NCBI RefSeq assembly: GCF_052857255.1
Contig: NC_135505.1
Coordinates: 45,772,520-45,836,519 of the forward strand
Length of the DNA stretch: 64,000 bases
Direction: 5' to 3'
Origin: Amblyomma americanum
Taxonomy: Eukaryota; Arthropoda; Arachnida; Ixodida; Ixodidae
This document shows, piece after piece, positions 33,992 to 43,750 of this stretch; position 1 is the stretch's first letter, and every line of letters starts with the position of its first letter. The notes under the pieces are model-generated. The model did not search any database. It was given only the letters and a program-made list of their open reading frames with translations, and had not been told where the DNA came from. The position numbers and the translations under genes were made by a program.

Positions 33992-34635
33992 TTAGAACTT
34001 TGAGTTGTCATCGCGAGGTAGCGACGACGATCGTTGCCCACTGGTGACACGCTGCTTTTTCACCTCGCCGGCGCCCCGCTGGTTTTGTAGCAGACGTTGC
34101 CTTTGCTCAGGGCTCATTGCATCGACGTCGTCGCGGCGCCGTTTAGCAGCAGCAGGGTCGAGCTCCATGGATTCCCCGTTGCCTTTTTCAGCGGGGCGTG
34201 GGATATCCAGCGGTTGCTCGGTAACCTTGTTCATGAGTTCCGACTCAGGTGGGCTGAGCGTTGATTCAACAGTCAGTGGCGTGTCGTTTTCCTTGTAGTC
34301 GGGCTTCGATGCAGCCGTTAGTGTCTCGACCACTGGGTTGGAGGCGGCCTGCTTAGCTCCATCCTTGTCCATATGCAGCTCACTGTTTTTTTGCCGAGTG
34401 TTCCTCGCCCAGCCGCGCGGGCGTACGACTTCATGCATTCAGCCTCTCCGTGCCCGTACGCGTGGCACTGGCTACACTTGGGCACCTTGCAGTCACACCT
34501 AATGTGGCCTGTGTTGCGGCAGCGGAGACATATCGGCGCTCGCCCAAGCACGACGGCTAACACTGTCCCATTCCCGATACGCATCTGGTGGAGTAGGCGC
34601 TCGAAGCTTGCACCTTCCCGTAGAACCAGCCGCAC
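33992..34635 (-). pseudogene. LINE ORF1 C-terminal part, frameshifted (right arm)
   Basis: Mirror of 6234-6875. The two zinc knuckles lie in a frame ending at 34318 and the tail lies in another frame (to 33992). The cause is visible: GGCAAAAAAACAGTG here (minus strand) versus GGCGAAAACAGTG in the left arm, a G-to-A change plus a two-base A-run expansion at about 34385-34392. The left copy is still open across this point. Confidence 0.8.
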
Positions 34636-35570
34636 AACTCGAGTAGTCGCGTCAGCGTTTGCAAACCCGCCGTTCTTCCAGGGGCCCTATTCTCGACATT
34701 CGCCGACCCGCCCAGAGCGGGGCGTACCGGTGACGCGTACATCAGGGCAGTGCCAAAGTACGTAAACGCAGAATCGGATGATGAAATTGGAAAAGGAAAA
34801 ATTATGACAACAATAGATAATGTCGTCTGCTACTTGGCGCCAAGCTCAAAAATCGCCGATGCCGTAAAGCGTGCCTGAATCAGAGCATCTCCGGCGCGTA
34901 CGCGTCGTGCATTACAGCTGCTGAGCGCAACAGTGAAATGCGTTGCGATCTCAGCGTATCAGTCCATACATATGTGTTGGCCAGCAAAGGAATATATGGA
35001 CCTGGCGTTGGTTCTTAACGCGACGCAAATAGTCGCAAGAATAGTGAAGATAGTTTAGCGGCAACTGCGTGAAGCTATGTTCTTCGCGACGCTGCCGTTG
35101 CTATACCCGCAGAAAGCGACGAAACTTGGCGGCAGAGCGTGAAAAACACTATGGTTGAGAATTATTTGGCGGTCCCTGGCTGTGGCTTTGCTGGCATATG
35201 CGGCGATAAGGGGGAGAGTCTTCGCGCGCCCATATAATCACGGCAAAACAAAATGATAGAGTGAAAATTTACCGCTTTATAACTCACGTTCGTCGCATGA
35301 AAAAACAGTGATAAATAAAACAACTTAAATGAAAAATTTTCACCTTCGTTCATTCACAAAAGCACGAAATCGCGCTAGAACGAAAATGGACTCTGCAGAG
35401 GGAAGCCGTGAAGGCAATAGCGGCACCGCGCTGCGGCGCTGTTCAACTGGGAGCTCTGCTCAACTTTATGCAGAATCACCGCTCGTTGGCCCGCGCGCCC
35501 AATGATAGTATATCGGCCGAGGAAAGGCGGGCGCTGTGGGTGCTACTGGCAAATGACAGGTTTAAGGATA

Positions 35571-35646
35571 CACATGGGAGAGGCCCTTACACTGCATTAG
35601 GCGTAGTCAGGCTGATGTTGATGATAATGAGTGGTCGTCTGAAGGA
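35571..35646 (+). mobile_element. RTE-like LINE 3' tip (right arm)
   Basis: Mirror of 5225-5300; ends GTAGTCAGGCTGATGTTGAT. Confidence 0.6.
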
Positions 35647-37388
35647 AGGTAACACCAGAACGCAGAAGGTGAAACAAAATTTGTCACGCAGAGCCCAGTG
35701 GTTCATTTCACATAAGGCAATCGTTATGCACCTACACCAGCAACAGGCAGCTCCTTTTACTGCAGCCACATTCCTAGTAAGAGAGAAAGGTCTAATGTCT
35801 GCAAAGATGAACAGGTCAACTGGAAAAAACGTCTTCACATATGCTACTCAACCTTAGGGAACGGGACGAATACAGATGTGGAGAGTAAAGGTGGAGGGTT
35901 GTGCCACATTTCAAACAGCTTCATGCCGTGTGCAAATCACTTGTTTTATTCGATTCATGCTAGTTGCCATCTTAATGTGCACATAGACACACATTATCTA
36001 GTGCATGTGGCACATGAACCATGAACAAGTCTCAGGGTGAGGCGAAGGAACCAAAGGAGAATAAAAACAACTGTGAAGTTGCAGGCACCGCATTTAAGAA
36101 GGAACAAGAGCAACACGACAAGAAAAGTACAAGCATGGAAGCAGCAAGATAACACACAAAGGAGGCAAGATATGCAAGGCTAACGTGGCCCTCTGCACAA
36201 TATTTCAGAGAGACCGCATCACACACAGGCAGTGGTATTATGGGAAAAGGTTTATTAATGCTGCGTGATAGCACTGGATGTGTACTGGCTTTGGCAAGCC
36301 CTGTGCACTCCGCAAGGAACCTACAACAGGCTTCAGCAATGTTTGTTGCCTGATGTTCAAGTGTATAACCTTCCCTCTGTACACTCCTCATCACATGCAT
36401 ATTAGGGCCATTGTTGGTTCATTTCAAGCGGTGTATCACAATGCAGTTAGGAAACATTTACACCATACACTGATGCAATGAAGATCATGTGATGGCACTA
36501 ATGTGCACTGCCGGAGAGTAATGCTGAATGAATTGCGTTCACTTTCAATGTAGTTTCCTTTACTGCGCACTAAAATAAACAATCTAAACTCTATACGCAC
36601 ACTAAAAACACGATGTCTACAGTTCCATGAAGACCACCGTACCATCTATAGGCATTGCAATGTCGGCAAAAGTCTGAAAGGATGCTGAGGACAAATCGAA
36701 GTTGTTCTGTAACAATACATCACCACATTCCAATAAGAATGGGCCTGCCTATAATGAGACCGAAGCTCGTGTACAGCTCATATATTATTTCATCAAAGAA
36801 GCACTTGAAGTGCGCAAGATTCCAGTGGTAAACTGCACTGGCAAGAAGGCTATTACAGTCCTTGACTACGTTAAAGAAAAACAAATGGAACACTTAAGAT
36901 GCACAGTCGTGTGTGCACATGGAGGGTGAATTGTGTTTTTCAGCACGATTAAGCCAGTTTAAAACATGGTAAGCAAGTCGGACTCTTGGTTTCCAAGAGG
37001 CAGGAAGCGAAAGTATTCATCACGAATATTATGGTAGAACAGGTTGAAAAATGAGGAAATTGGAGTCATTGAAAGTGCTTGTGCATAAAATTTAGGCTTC
37101 CTGAAAAATTACCTTGTTGTACAGCTCTGCTGGCTATTTTCTCTTCAAGTTAAGGAAGAAGTATGAAACCAAACGAAGTAAGGTGAAAAAGGGTGCTATG
37201 CTGTTTTGGACTGCCAGAAAAAAAATTTCTTTTCTATTATTACCAGGTAATACCTTGACTGCTGTGTGACATGAGATGGCATCGTAATTAGTTTTAACAT
37301 GTTATTGGGCGATATGTTGAACCAGAAAAGAAAGGTATCGAAAGCCTGCACATACCACTGTCAAGGAGAGGTTTATAACACGACATCG
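35647..37388. other. Right arm, no recognisable gene
   Basis: Mirror of 3481-5224; short frames only. Confidence 0.55.
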
Positions 37389-39980
37389 TTAAGGGCACAG
37401 GGTAAGCCCTATACTTCCCATGCATTTTAGGCCATGTTGAGGTACATGTTTCTCACTAACTAATAACAGTAGCGTAATAATACATATATCATTGTTTGTC
37501 AAATTGTGTGCTCTTTTTACTGAATTAGAATATTTGAAATGTGTTGAAAATTCGATTTTTAATAAATTTTTTTCCGGTAGTACACAAATCTGGCCTTTCT
37601 TTGCGCATTTCAAAATTCATAACAGAATAACTGCTCAGTGAAATTGCTTAATTCTAGTTCAGTAGTTGGCAACACTTATGTAGATGATTGCAAAAAAAAA
37701 ATGAGCCGTCTGTCTTGAAAGGCATTGGAAATAATGGTACCTTTGTAAGAAAAAACACTGTTTTGAGATAATAGAGCGTAAAGAGAAAAAAGATGTGAAA
37801 AACCATTTTTTATTCGCAGAAACGCCTCCATAGTAATTGGTTTAATAGCCCCCTGCTTCGTAGTCACTGTCGCCATCATTTTTTCGCTTTTCGGCTTGTC
37901 GTTTTGACTGTCGGGCCTCTTTTGTAAGCTGTCGTGTTGCTCGGTCCGCAAAGCACATGCGCTTATGGTCAGTTTCCCTCAGCCACTTGATGGTGTTGCT
38001 CCCTGGGTTCAATCCACACGCCTTCAAAACGTTGGCCCGTGCGATGCTACCATCATTAAATGAAAGAACAGCATCCAGTGTTGCCATCCGTAGGGTCCGA
38101 AGCCTAACAAACACATTCTTTGGCGCGCGTTCCCAAACAACATGGTTGAACGACTCATTTGCATTTTGAGTTCGCTCATGCAGGCACTTCTCTAGGAGCT
38201 CAGCCTTCGATAGCTCCCTATAAATGGGTTTGATAGCCTCCAAGACAGATGCAGGCAAACTCTCCTTGTGGAAAAATGGCTTGCCCTCTGACTGACTTCT
38301 GTTGAAGGCACACCACGTATCAGGTCCCTTTGGGCAAAGTCCATGGCATGGGTCATCGTCTGTGGCCGATAATTGGAAGAAGGTTGCCCAAACGGCCTTT
38401 CGCATTTCATCCGGGTTTCCTACATTTCTTCTGATGGCCAAACCATAGTACGTCTGGAGCTTGTCTATTACTGCATCAGTCAGTCGGCCTCGGCCCGAGA
38501 GGCTCTTTCCATCAGAGAGTTTTCCTGCTTTGTTTCCTTTTTTTAGCCTTCGTAACCTTGTGCCCATCCTTTTTTGCACGTGCCCTATGCACTCAACCTT
38601 GGATATTTCAACGGAATCACCATATGGCATTTGTGCCTTCACAGCCATAAAAGCCTTGCTGTCACCATCCCCAAGGTATTTGACGTATCGAACGCCGTGA
38701 AGCTCCTCACTCCTGCCGAAAATTTTCAGTGCTCCTGCGACTTCCATTCCACCGCTGGTGCCTTGGTAGTTGCTTTGGCACACCTCTCTATGAAGGGGGT
38801 CACTGTTTGTACCCTTGATGCTGCACTTTGGAACACGTTTAGACAAAACCTCCACATCCAGCACTTTCCCAGAGTCTACACTGGTCGCAGAGACTATGCC
38901 GTTATTTGAAGTATGGCCTCGCTTCTGCCAGCTTCCATCAAGAGCAACTGCGATGTCTTTATCCCCCTCATTCAGCTGCACAGCTTCGTCAGCTGCCCTT
39001 TTCATCGACTCCTGAGCAGCAGCTTCGATGTGACCTAGAAGCTCTTGATTGTATTTCGCAAACTTTGTCGGCGGCTTAGGAAGGTTTAGCATAGCACAGA
39101 GTATATTTCCTGCAGCCATTCCCTTACCAATGGACCTCAAGGCATACACTAACCTGAGGTTGGCTTCATAGAGGCCAGAAGTAGTTTTCTTCGACGTCTC
39201 AAATCGTTGTGCGGCACTACACACTTCACAGTTCAAACTGTAAACGCTTGCAACACCTACCCGTTTTGTCACAATTTCGATGAGCTCAACACTTCCACCG
39301 CACTCTCTGCACACACAAATCTGTGTAATTGCGGCACAAATGCCGTCCATGTCCATTAAGGCATATTGGCTGCTGCTCTGTAGCACATCCTCTTCCTGGA
39401 AGCACAGAGAAAATCTTGAAAGCTTCGATGTCGAGGAGCTGGCGCGTTCGGCGTTCGGGATCTCATTCGGTCGTGGACATCCTTTTGCTTTTTCACGATG
39501 AGCGTAGCGGTTGCCGTCAAATTCACGCCTGACGAAGGCCTTCTTTGCCCTGGGCATCTCAACTTATCAGCAGCAACCAACACCGGCACAATTTACAATA
39601 CTGATCGAAAGGGATAGCACTCGGACGCAGCTGCATGAAGGTTGCAGAAACGTGGAAAAAAACGTGCAAAGCGTCTCAGGATTGTCTTGGCTAAAAAAGA
39701 GGAGCTGTACAATAGTTGCCAGACAATTTTTTATATGTAGCTGATTTTAGACAAGTTTTGAAATCAGGTGGTGGACTTTTTGGTTGAAAAAATTGACGTT
39801 AATCCTGAAAGGGGGCGTGGCCGCTCACTACTTGGTTTCGGAAAAAGCGTTTTTCAGCCGTAAATATGGCTTTCTGAGGAAAGTGCTATCATGGAACATG
39901 TGTAAAAAGAATTGAACTTCTAAAATTCCAAAAGAAAAAAAACGATTTTTTTTTAATTTTACCTTACCCTGTGCCCTTAA
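37389..39980 (-). mobile_element. Complete Kolobok-type DNA transposon (right arm)
   Basis: Mirror of 891-3480. TTAA at 37389-37392 and 39977-39980 flanks GGGCACAGGGTAAG ends that match perfectly as inverted repeats. The transposase is on the minus strand, so the two copies in the window face each other. Confidence 0.85.
37842..39557 (-). CDS. Kolobok/Mutator-like DDE transposase, 571 aa, intact (right arm)
   Basis: An uninterrupted 571-codon frame. It differs from the left copy at three residues that I can see: N387 is K, H395 is Q and Y535 is C. There is also at least one silent change, in the codon for the second residue of TSNN near 38910. None touches the candidate catalytic D207, D297/D299 or E468, the CxxH signature or the CxxC pairs. 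That both copies stay open with ends intact means either may still be mobile. Whether these are two loci or two alleles depends on whether the palindrome is real. Confidence 0.88.
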   Translation of the reverse strand: MPRAKKAFVRREFDGNRYAHREKAKGCPRPNEIPNAERASSSTSKLSRFSLCFQEEDVLQSSSQYALMDMDGICAAITQICVCRECGGSVELIEIVTKRVGVASVYSLNCEVCSAAQRFETSKKTTSGLYEANLRLVYALRSIGKGMAAGNILCAMLNLPKPPTKFAKYNQELLGHIEAAAQESMKRAADEAVQLNEGDKDIAVALDGSWQKRGHTSNNGIVSATSVDSGKVLDVEVLSKRVPKCSIKGTNSDPLHREVCQSNYQGTSGGMEVAGALKIFGRSEELHGVRYVKYLGDGDSKAFMAVKAQMPYGDSVEISKVECIGHVQKRMGTRLRRLKKGNKAGKLSDGKSLSGRGRLTDAVIDKLQTYYGLAIRRNVGNPDEMRKAVWATFFQLSATDDDPCHGLCPKGPDTWCAFNRSQSEGKPFFHKESLPASVLEAIKPIYRELSKAELLEKCLHERTQNANESFNHVVWERAPKNVFVRLRTLRMATLDAVLSFNDGSIARANVLKACGLNPGSNTIKWLRETDHKRMCFADRATRQLTKEARQSKRQAEKRKNDGDSDYEAGGY

Positions 39981-40309
39981 GGCTGCCATTCAGCAGAAAA
40001 CCCAGCGTTATCCAGCCGGCATTGTGTCACAAAACCGCGCCACGCGGGCATATCTGGAATAAAATTCACTGAAAAGAGGATTTGTAATTTCAATCAAATG
40101 CCAGCATATGTCTCAAACTACTTAAGCAATAGACTATATATACAAAAAATATTGCCGCGAATATTTGCAGTGTTTGTTCGTTTTTCAAATCTACCGCCAC
40201 ATCACTTTAACGCTTTGTTTGCGGCGGAAGACGCCACTAGATTTATATCGATTGACCGCATCCAGGCAGAGCTGATTCTACGTTGTTCCGTAATGTTCTA
40301 GTAACTTTG

Positions 40310-40551
40310 CACGCTTTATTTCGAAAGTTCACTATCAGCTTTAAATTGAGCACAGCCGACAGCGGCGGGCATTCTGTTCGACAGCCGCCGACCACGCTTG
40401 TGTGTTCGTCGCCGCCGAGTGCTTCAATTCATTGTGGTCGCAATTCAACCAGATAAAGTTTCCTTTTAGAAGACCTTTCGTCCGTTTTCATCGCTCCTTC
40501 GACTACCGCCATCACTACGTGACATCTGGTGGAGGTGCGAGGTTGCCTTCC
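40310..40551 (+). mobile_element. Gypsy leader / LTR end with primer-binding-like site (right arm)
   Basis: GC-rich leader ending CACTACGTGACATC, then TGGTGGAGGTGC (40527-40538), followed 14 bp later by the gag ATG. The motif and spacing are like those at 21582-21594 in the spacer. The LTR start is not determined. Confidence 0.5.
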
Positions 40552-41055
40552 ATGTTCCGAACGCCCCCTTCAAGTCGTGACGCCAGCCATCAGCGCTTTG
40601 CACCCGATGACGAGCCAGCTCAGCGAACCAGCCGACGTCTCCAGGAAGAGGAGCCTGAGTTCGGGACCCTGCCGGACAACACTAGACAGCGAAAAGACGC
40701 TGCTTTGAGCACCGCAACCTCGCCAAAGATGTCGTCACCGACCATACTGCAGCAACCGCGGGTGCCGCCAACATTCAATGGATCCCTAGACGAAGACCCT
40801 GAAAAATGATTGGACCAATTCGAGCGCATGGCGTCATTCAAAAAGTGGGATGAGGCGGCAAAAATTGGACGCATATTTTTCTCACTGCAAAGCTCCGCAC
40901 GCACGTGGTACGAAAACCACGAGTCGTCCCTTACGGCATCGGAGCTATTCGAGAGAGAACTAAAGAAGGTATTAACCAGTGTGGTCAGGAAAGATAGAGC
41001 CGAACTTGAACTTCATCTTTATTTACCAGAAAAGCTGGTGGGTCACCCGGACTAA
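40552..41055 (+). pseudogene. Ty3/Gypsy gag N-terminal fragment (right arm edge)
   Basis: It starts MFRTPPSSRDASHQRF. A TGA (40807-40809) replaces the tryptophan usual before LDQFERMASFKKWDE. Past that, the retrotransposon-gag domain continues in frame (IFFSLQSSARTWYENHESSL, ASELFERELKKVLTS) to a stop at 41053-41055. Nothing of protease or polymerase follows. The left arm shows the same nonsense codon. The part beyond 40870 has no partner in the window, because the left arm is cut at base 1. Confidence 0.8.
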
Positions 41056-41754
41056 AAGCTGTAATCAACCAGCTTGACGAGGCCCACGCAACCCTTAAAA
41101 GGCAGCATAGACGAGACCACTAAATTATAATAACACTAATAAAAATGATGAAAAAAGGTTAACATGAAATATTCAGCTTTACAAAAAATAAGAAACACTT
41201 TCAGGTAGGTCGATAGAAAATGTGTACACAAAGACTGCATTTTTTGTTAGAGATTGACACAAATCGCATGAATAATGAGAAGGCATCTTCGTGAGCAATT
41301 GGAGGGAAGCTGTAAAAGAATATCTAAGGAACACTGTAGCGAAAAAAAATCTGCAATACAAATTGTAAAAAACCTGTAGCAGTTGAACAGGTGTCAAACA
41401 TTTGATTTGTTGATATTTGTTTAATACGGACGGAAGATTGGGACGTAAAGTCTGGAGCTTGTAATCGGTGCGGACGCTTGTACTTGCGAGATTGAGAGCG
41501 GACGTGCGTTCGATGAGCTCCGTCGACTACGGCCGCTCGAGCCCAAGTTGAATTCGACGGATCTTGGATTTTAGCTGAATCGACAGCACTCGACGCCTGG
41601 ACACCGCGGATATCGATTTTCCCAAGGTGGGCCCACGCTTTCCTCATTTTTTGGGATCTTATGGTCTTCGACGAGCCACATGGTGAGCTAAGCCTAAGGC
41701 GAGACCTAGCGGCGAGACGCCACCGGCGGCGGCTCCGCTCGAAGACTGTATCAG
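41056..41754. other. No confident gene; probably LINE 5' untranslated region at its right end
   Basis: AT-rich DNA up to about 41430, then GC-richer sequence leading to the ORF1 start at 41758. The latter may be the 5' UTR of the LINE, whose 5' limit I cannot place. Confidence 0.4.
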
Positions 41755-41757
41755 CCA

Positions 41758-43750
41758 TGATGGAGACCGTAGATGGTGCGGACTTAGATCCAGAAGAACT
41801 GAACGTGCCGGGAGAATGGTACGTCAGTTAGAAGAGGGGTAAAGCGGCCCCCCTGGTGAACAACGAGGGACGCCATGTGGAACGGCAGCGAGCCGCCGAG
41901 AAGCTCGCAGGAAGGAAGATGGCGGCATAGTCGGTTGAAAGGCAATTTGCCCGAATCCCGGACGGCGCCGAGAAAATAGTCATGAGACCGCACGCCGGTC
42001 TCGTACGTCTGATAAAATATGGAAGTGCGTAATTGCTGACGCTAAACTTCGGGCAGCTGGCGTCAGCACAGACGCGGCCGGAGAGGATGTCATCTCGATG
42101 AATGTGAAGCAACATTCCATTCTCGTCGCCACCGTCAGCGCGGAAAGGAAGAAAAAATACGCCGACTTGAAGCTCCTCGTGTTCGAAGGGGAAAAGATCA
42201 AAATGACTACGTACGTAGCTATGCCGCAGGACAGCGGGAAAGGCGTCGTGCATGAAGTCCCTTTGTCCTTCTCGGACGAAGCTATTTTGAAAAGGCTGCA
42301 AATCTACGGAAATCATCCGGTTCTGGGAGTGCGAAGGCTCGGAAGAGAATCGAGGACAGTTTTAATACTGTTCGAAGACAAAGAGGTGCCGCGGTGGGTG
42401 AGACACGCCCGTGGCGCAACGCTGCGCACTCTACCGCAAAAAAATACGAAGTTTGCAACGCCTGCGGCCGGCTCGGACATCGTGAAGACATCTGCCCGGA
42501 CCCCGAGATTGTGAAATGCCGTGGCTGTGGCATGGAACAACCGCCACAAGACCATTTATGTGAGCCCAAGTGCCAACTGTGCGGGAAAGGACACCCGCTC
42601 GGTGACAGAAATTGTAGAGAACTCCACTGTGGACCGCAGCGGTGGCCAAGTGGTTGAGCATCCGCCTCACATGCGGGAGCTGCGGGGTTCGATCCCCAGA
42701 GCCGCCGGGTACCCACCGGTGATACAATGGGTACAAGTTTTCCCCTGGTCTGGTGCTCGGCTTATTTAGTGTGAAATGCTTAGGGAATAGGTCGTTGATC
42801 CCACCTTGAGAATTTGAAAAATACCTTGTGCCATGGCGCTCTTTGGCCATAGATGCCCTTGCGCCATAAAAATCCATCATCACCAACTCCACTGTGTTCC
42901 TTACGAAGTGAAGAAGAGACTATGGGAACGCAAGATCAACATGCAACAGCAGCAGGAACTTCAGGAGCAGCAAGCCGGAGCGACCGCCGAGGGGAATCCC
43001 CGGAGCCGTTCCAAGGTCAGGCGCGGAAATGAGGACTTTCGCGCCAGAAACGACTCCTTCCCGAAGCTGGAGGAGACCACCGGAGGGCAGCAGCAGCGCG
43101 GCCGCTCGAGCTCCCGCACCAGGGGACGCCCCGGATCCACACCCAGGGGGAGATCTAGTTCCAGGGACCCGGCGAACCCGTGGACTCACAAGCGGAATCC
43201 GAGCGGGGATAGAAAAAGTGTACGCTTTGGCAGTGGCGTTTCCCAGGCAAAAGATAAAGACGAGGAGATCGATAAATTAAGGAAAGACGTTAGGGAGCTT
43301 AAAGAGATAATTATTAAGCTCACTCAAGAGCTACGTACACCAAAAGTGCAGGCGCGTACGGGGTCCCCCTCTCCCCGCAGTGCGCAACCAAACTTGGTAT
43401 CGAAACCAACGCCCCCGACCCCTAGGGCTGCGGCTCCCACGCAGCCTGCGGCACCGGAGGAGGAAAAGATGATTGTAGAATTGGCTAGACCGCCCCCACT
43501 GAAACGCAAAGGAGAAGGCGCTGATCCGTTGGTGGTACTAAAGAAAAGATTAGAAGCCAAAATCGAAGCTAAATTCGGTTCTTTAATGGGCCAAATTATG
43601 GGCGCAATAAATCAGACTCAGAGCCAGATCCAAGCCCTTACGGGAGAAGTACAAAGACAAAGGGCAGAATTAGTTGCCATTGGAGAATGGCAACAAAAAG
43701 CTGAGGAAAATATCAACCAGCTCCAAAATGGCAAGAGGCGCACCAAGTGA
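41758..43750 (+). pseudogene. I-clade LINE ORF1, broken by stops and a SINE
   Basis: It opens MMETVDGADLDPEELNVPGE and then suffers early stops and frame changes. Frame 42098-42514 covers the middle region (ATVSAERKKKYADLKLLVFE, VAMPQDSGKGVVHEVPLS, RRLGRESRTVLILFEDKEVP). The zinc knuckles follow in the next frame (CNACGRLGHREDIC, CRGCGMEQ...CEPKC, CQLCGKGHPLGDRNC). A SINE (42632-42884) with its 12-bp target duplication then interrupts the gene, and the hinge and coiled coil resume in the frame 42833-43750 (DEEIDKLRKDVRELKEIIIK). The layout matches ORF1 at 19073-20853, a relative but not a copy. Confidence 0.82.
42632..42884 (+). mobile_element. tRNA-derived SINE, family A, with perfect 12-bp target duplication
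   Basis: A 253-bp insertion flanked by AACTCCACTGTG at 42620-42631 and 42885-42896. A box TGGCCAAGTGG at about 42643 and B box GGTTCGATCCC at about 42687 are correctly spaced for pol III. The body is shared with the copies at 7984 and 53395 and the tail is CCATAAAAATCCATCATCACC. This is the best-defined member of its family here. Tick SINEs such as Ruka are also tRNA-derived; whether this is Ruka cannot be told without comparison. Confidence 0.93.

Larger units (their letters stand above)
23067..40870. repeat. Right arm of giant inverted duplication
   Basis: Reverse-complement partner of 1-17798. It begins at a run of nine T (23067-23075) and is still homologous at 40870, where the left arm meets the window start. 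Visible differences from the left arm include substitutions in the transposase ORF, a frameshift at about 34385-34392 in a LINE ORF1, a one-base insertion near 24546 and a G-run of 13 versus a C-run of 10 (29037-29049 versus 11818-11827). The arms are therefore similar but not copies of the same molecule. Confidence 0.97.

Noticed and set aside
1..40870. One giant transposon with 17.8-kb terminal inverted repeats
   Set aside because: The arms contain many unrelated, independently decayed insertions, and no target duplication or element gene encloses the whole; the outer end is not visible. A segmental inverted duplication or misjoin explains it better.
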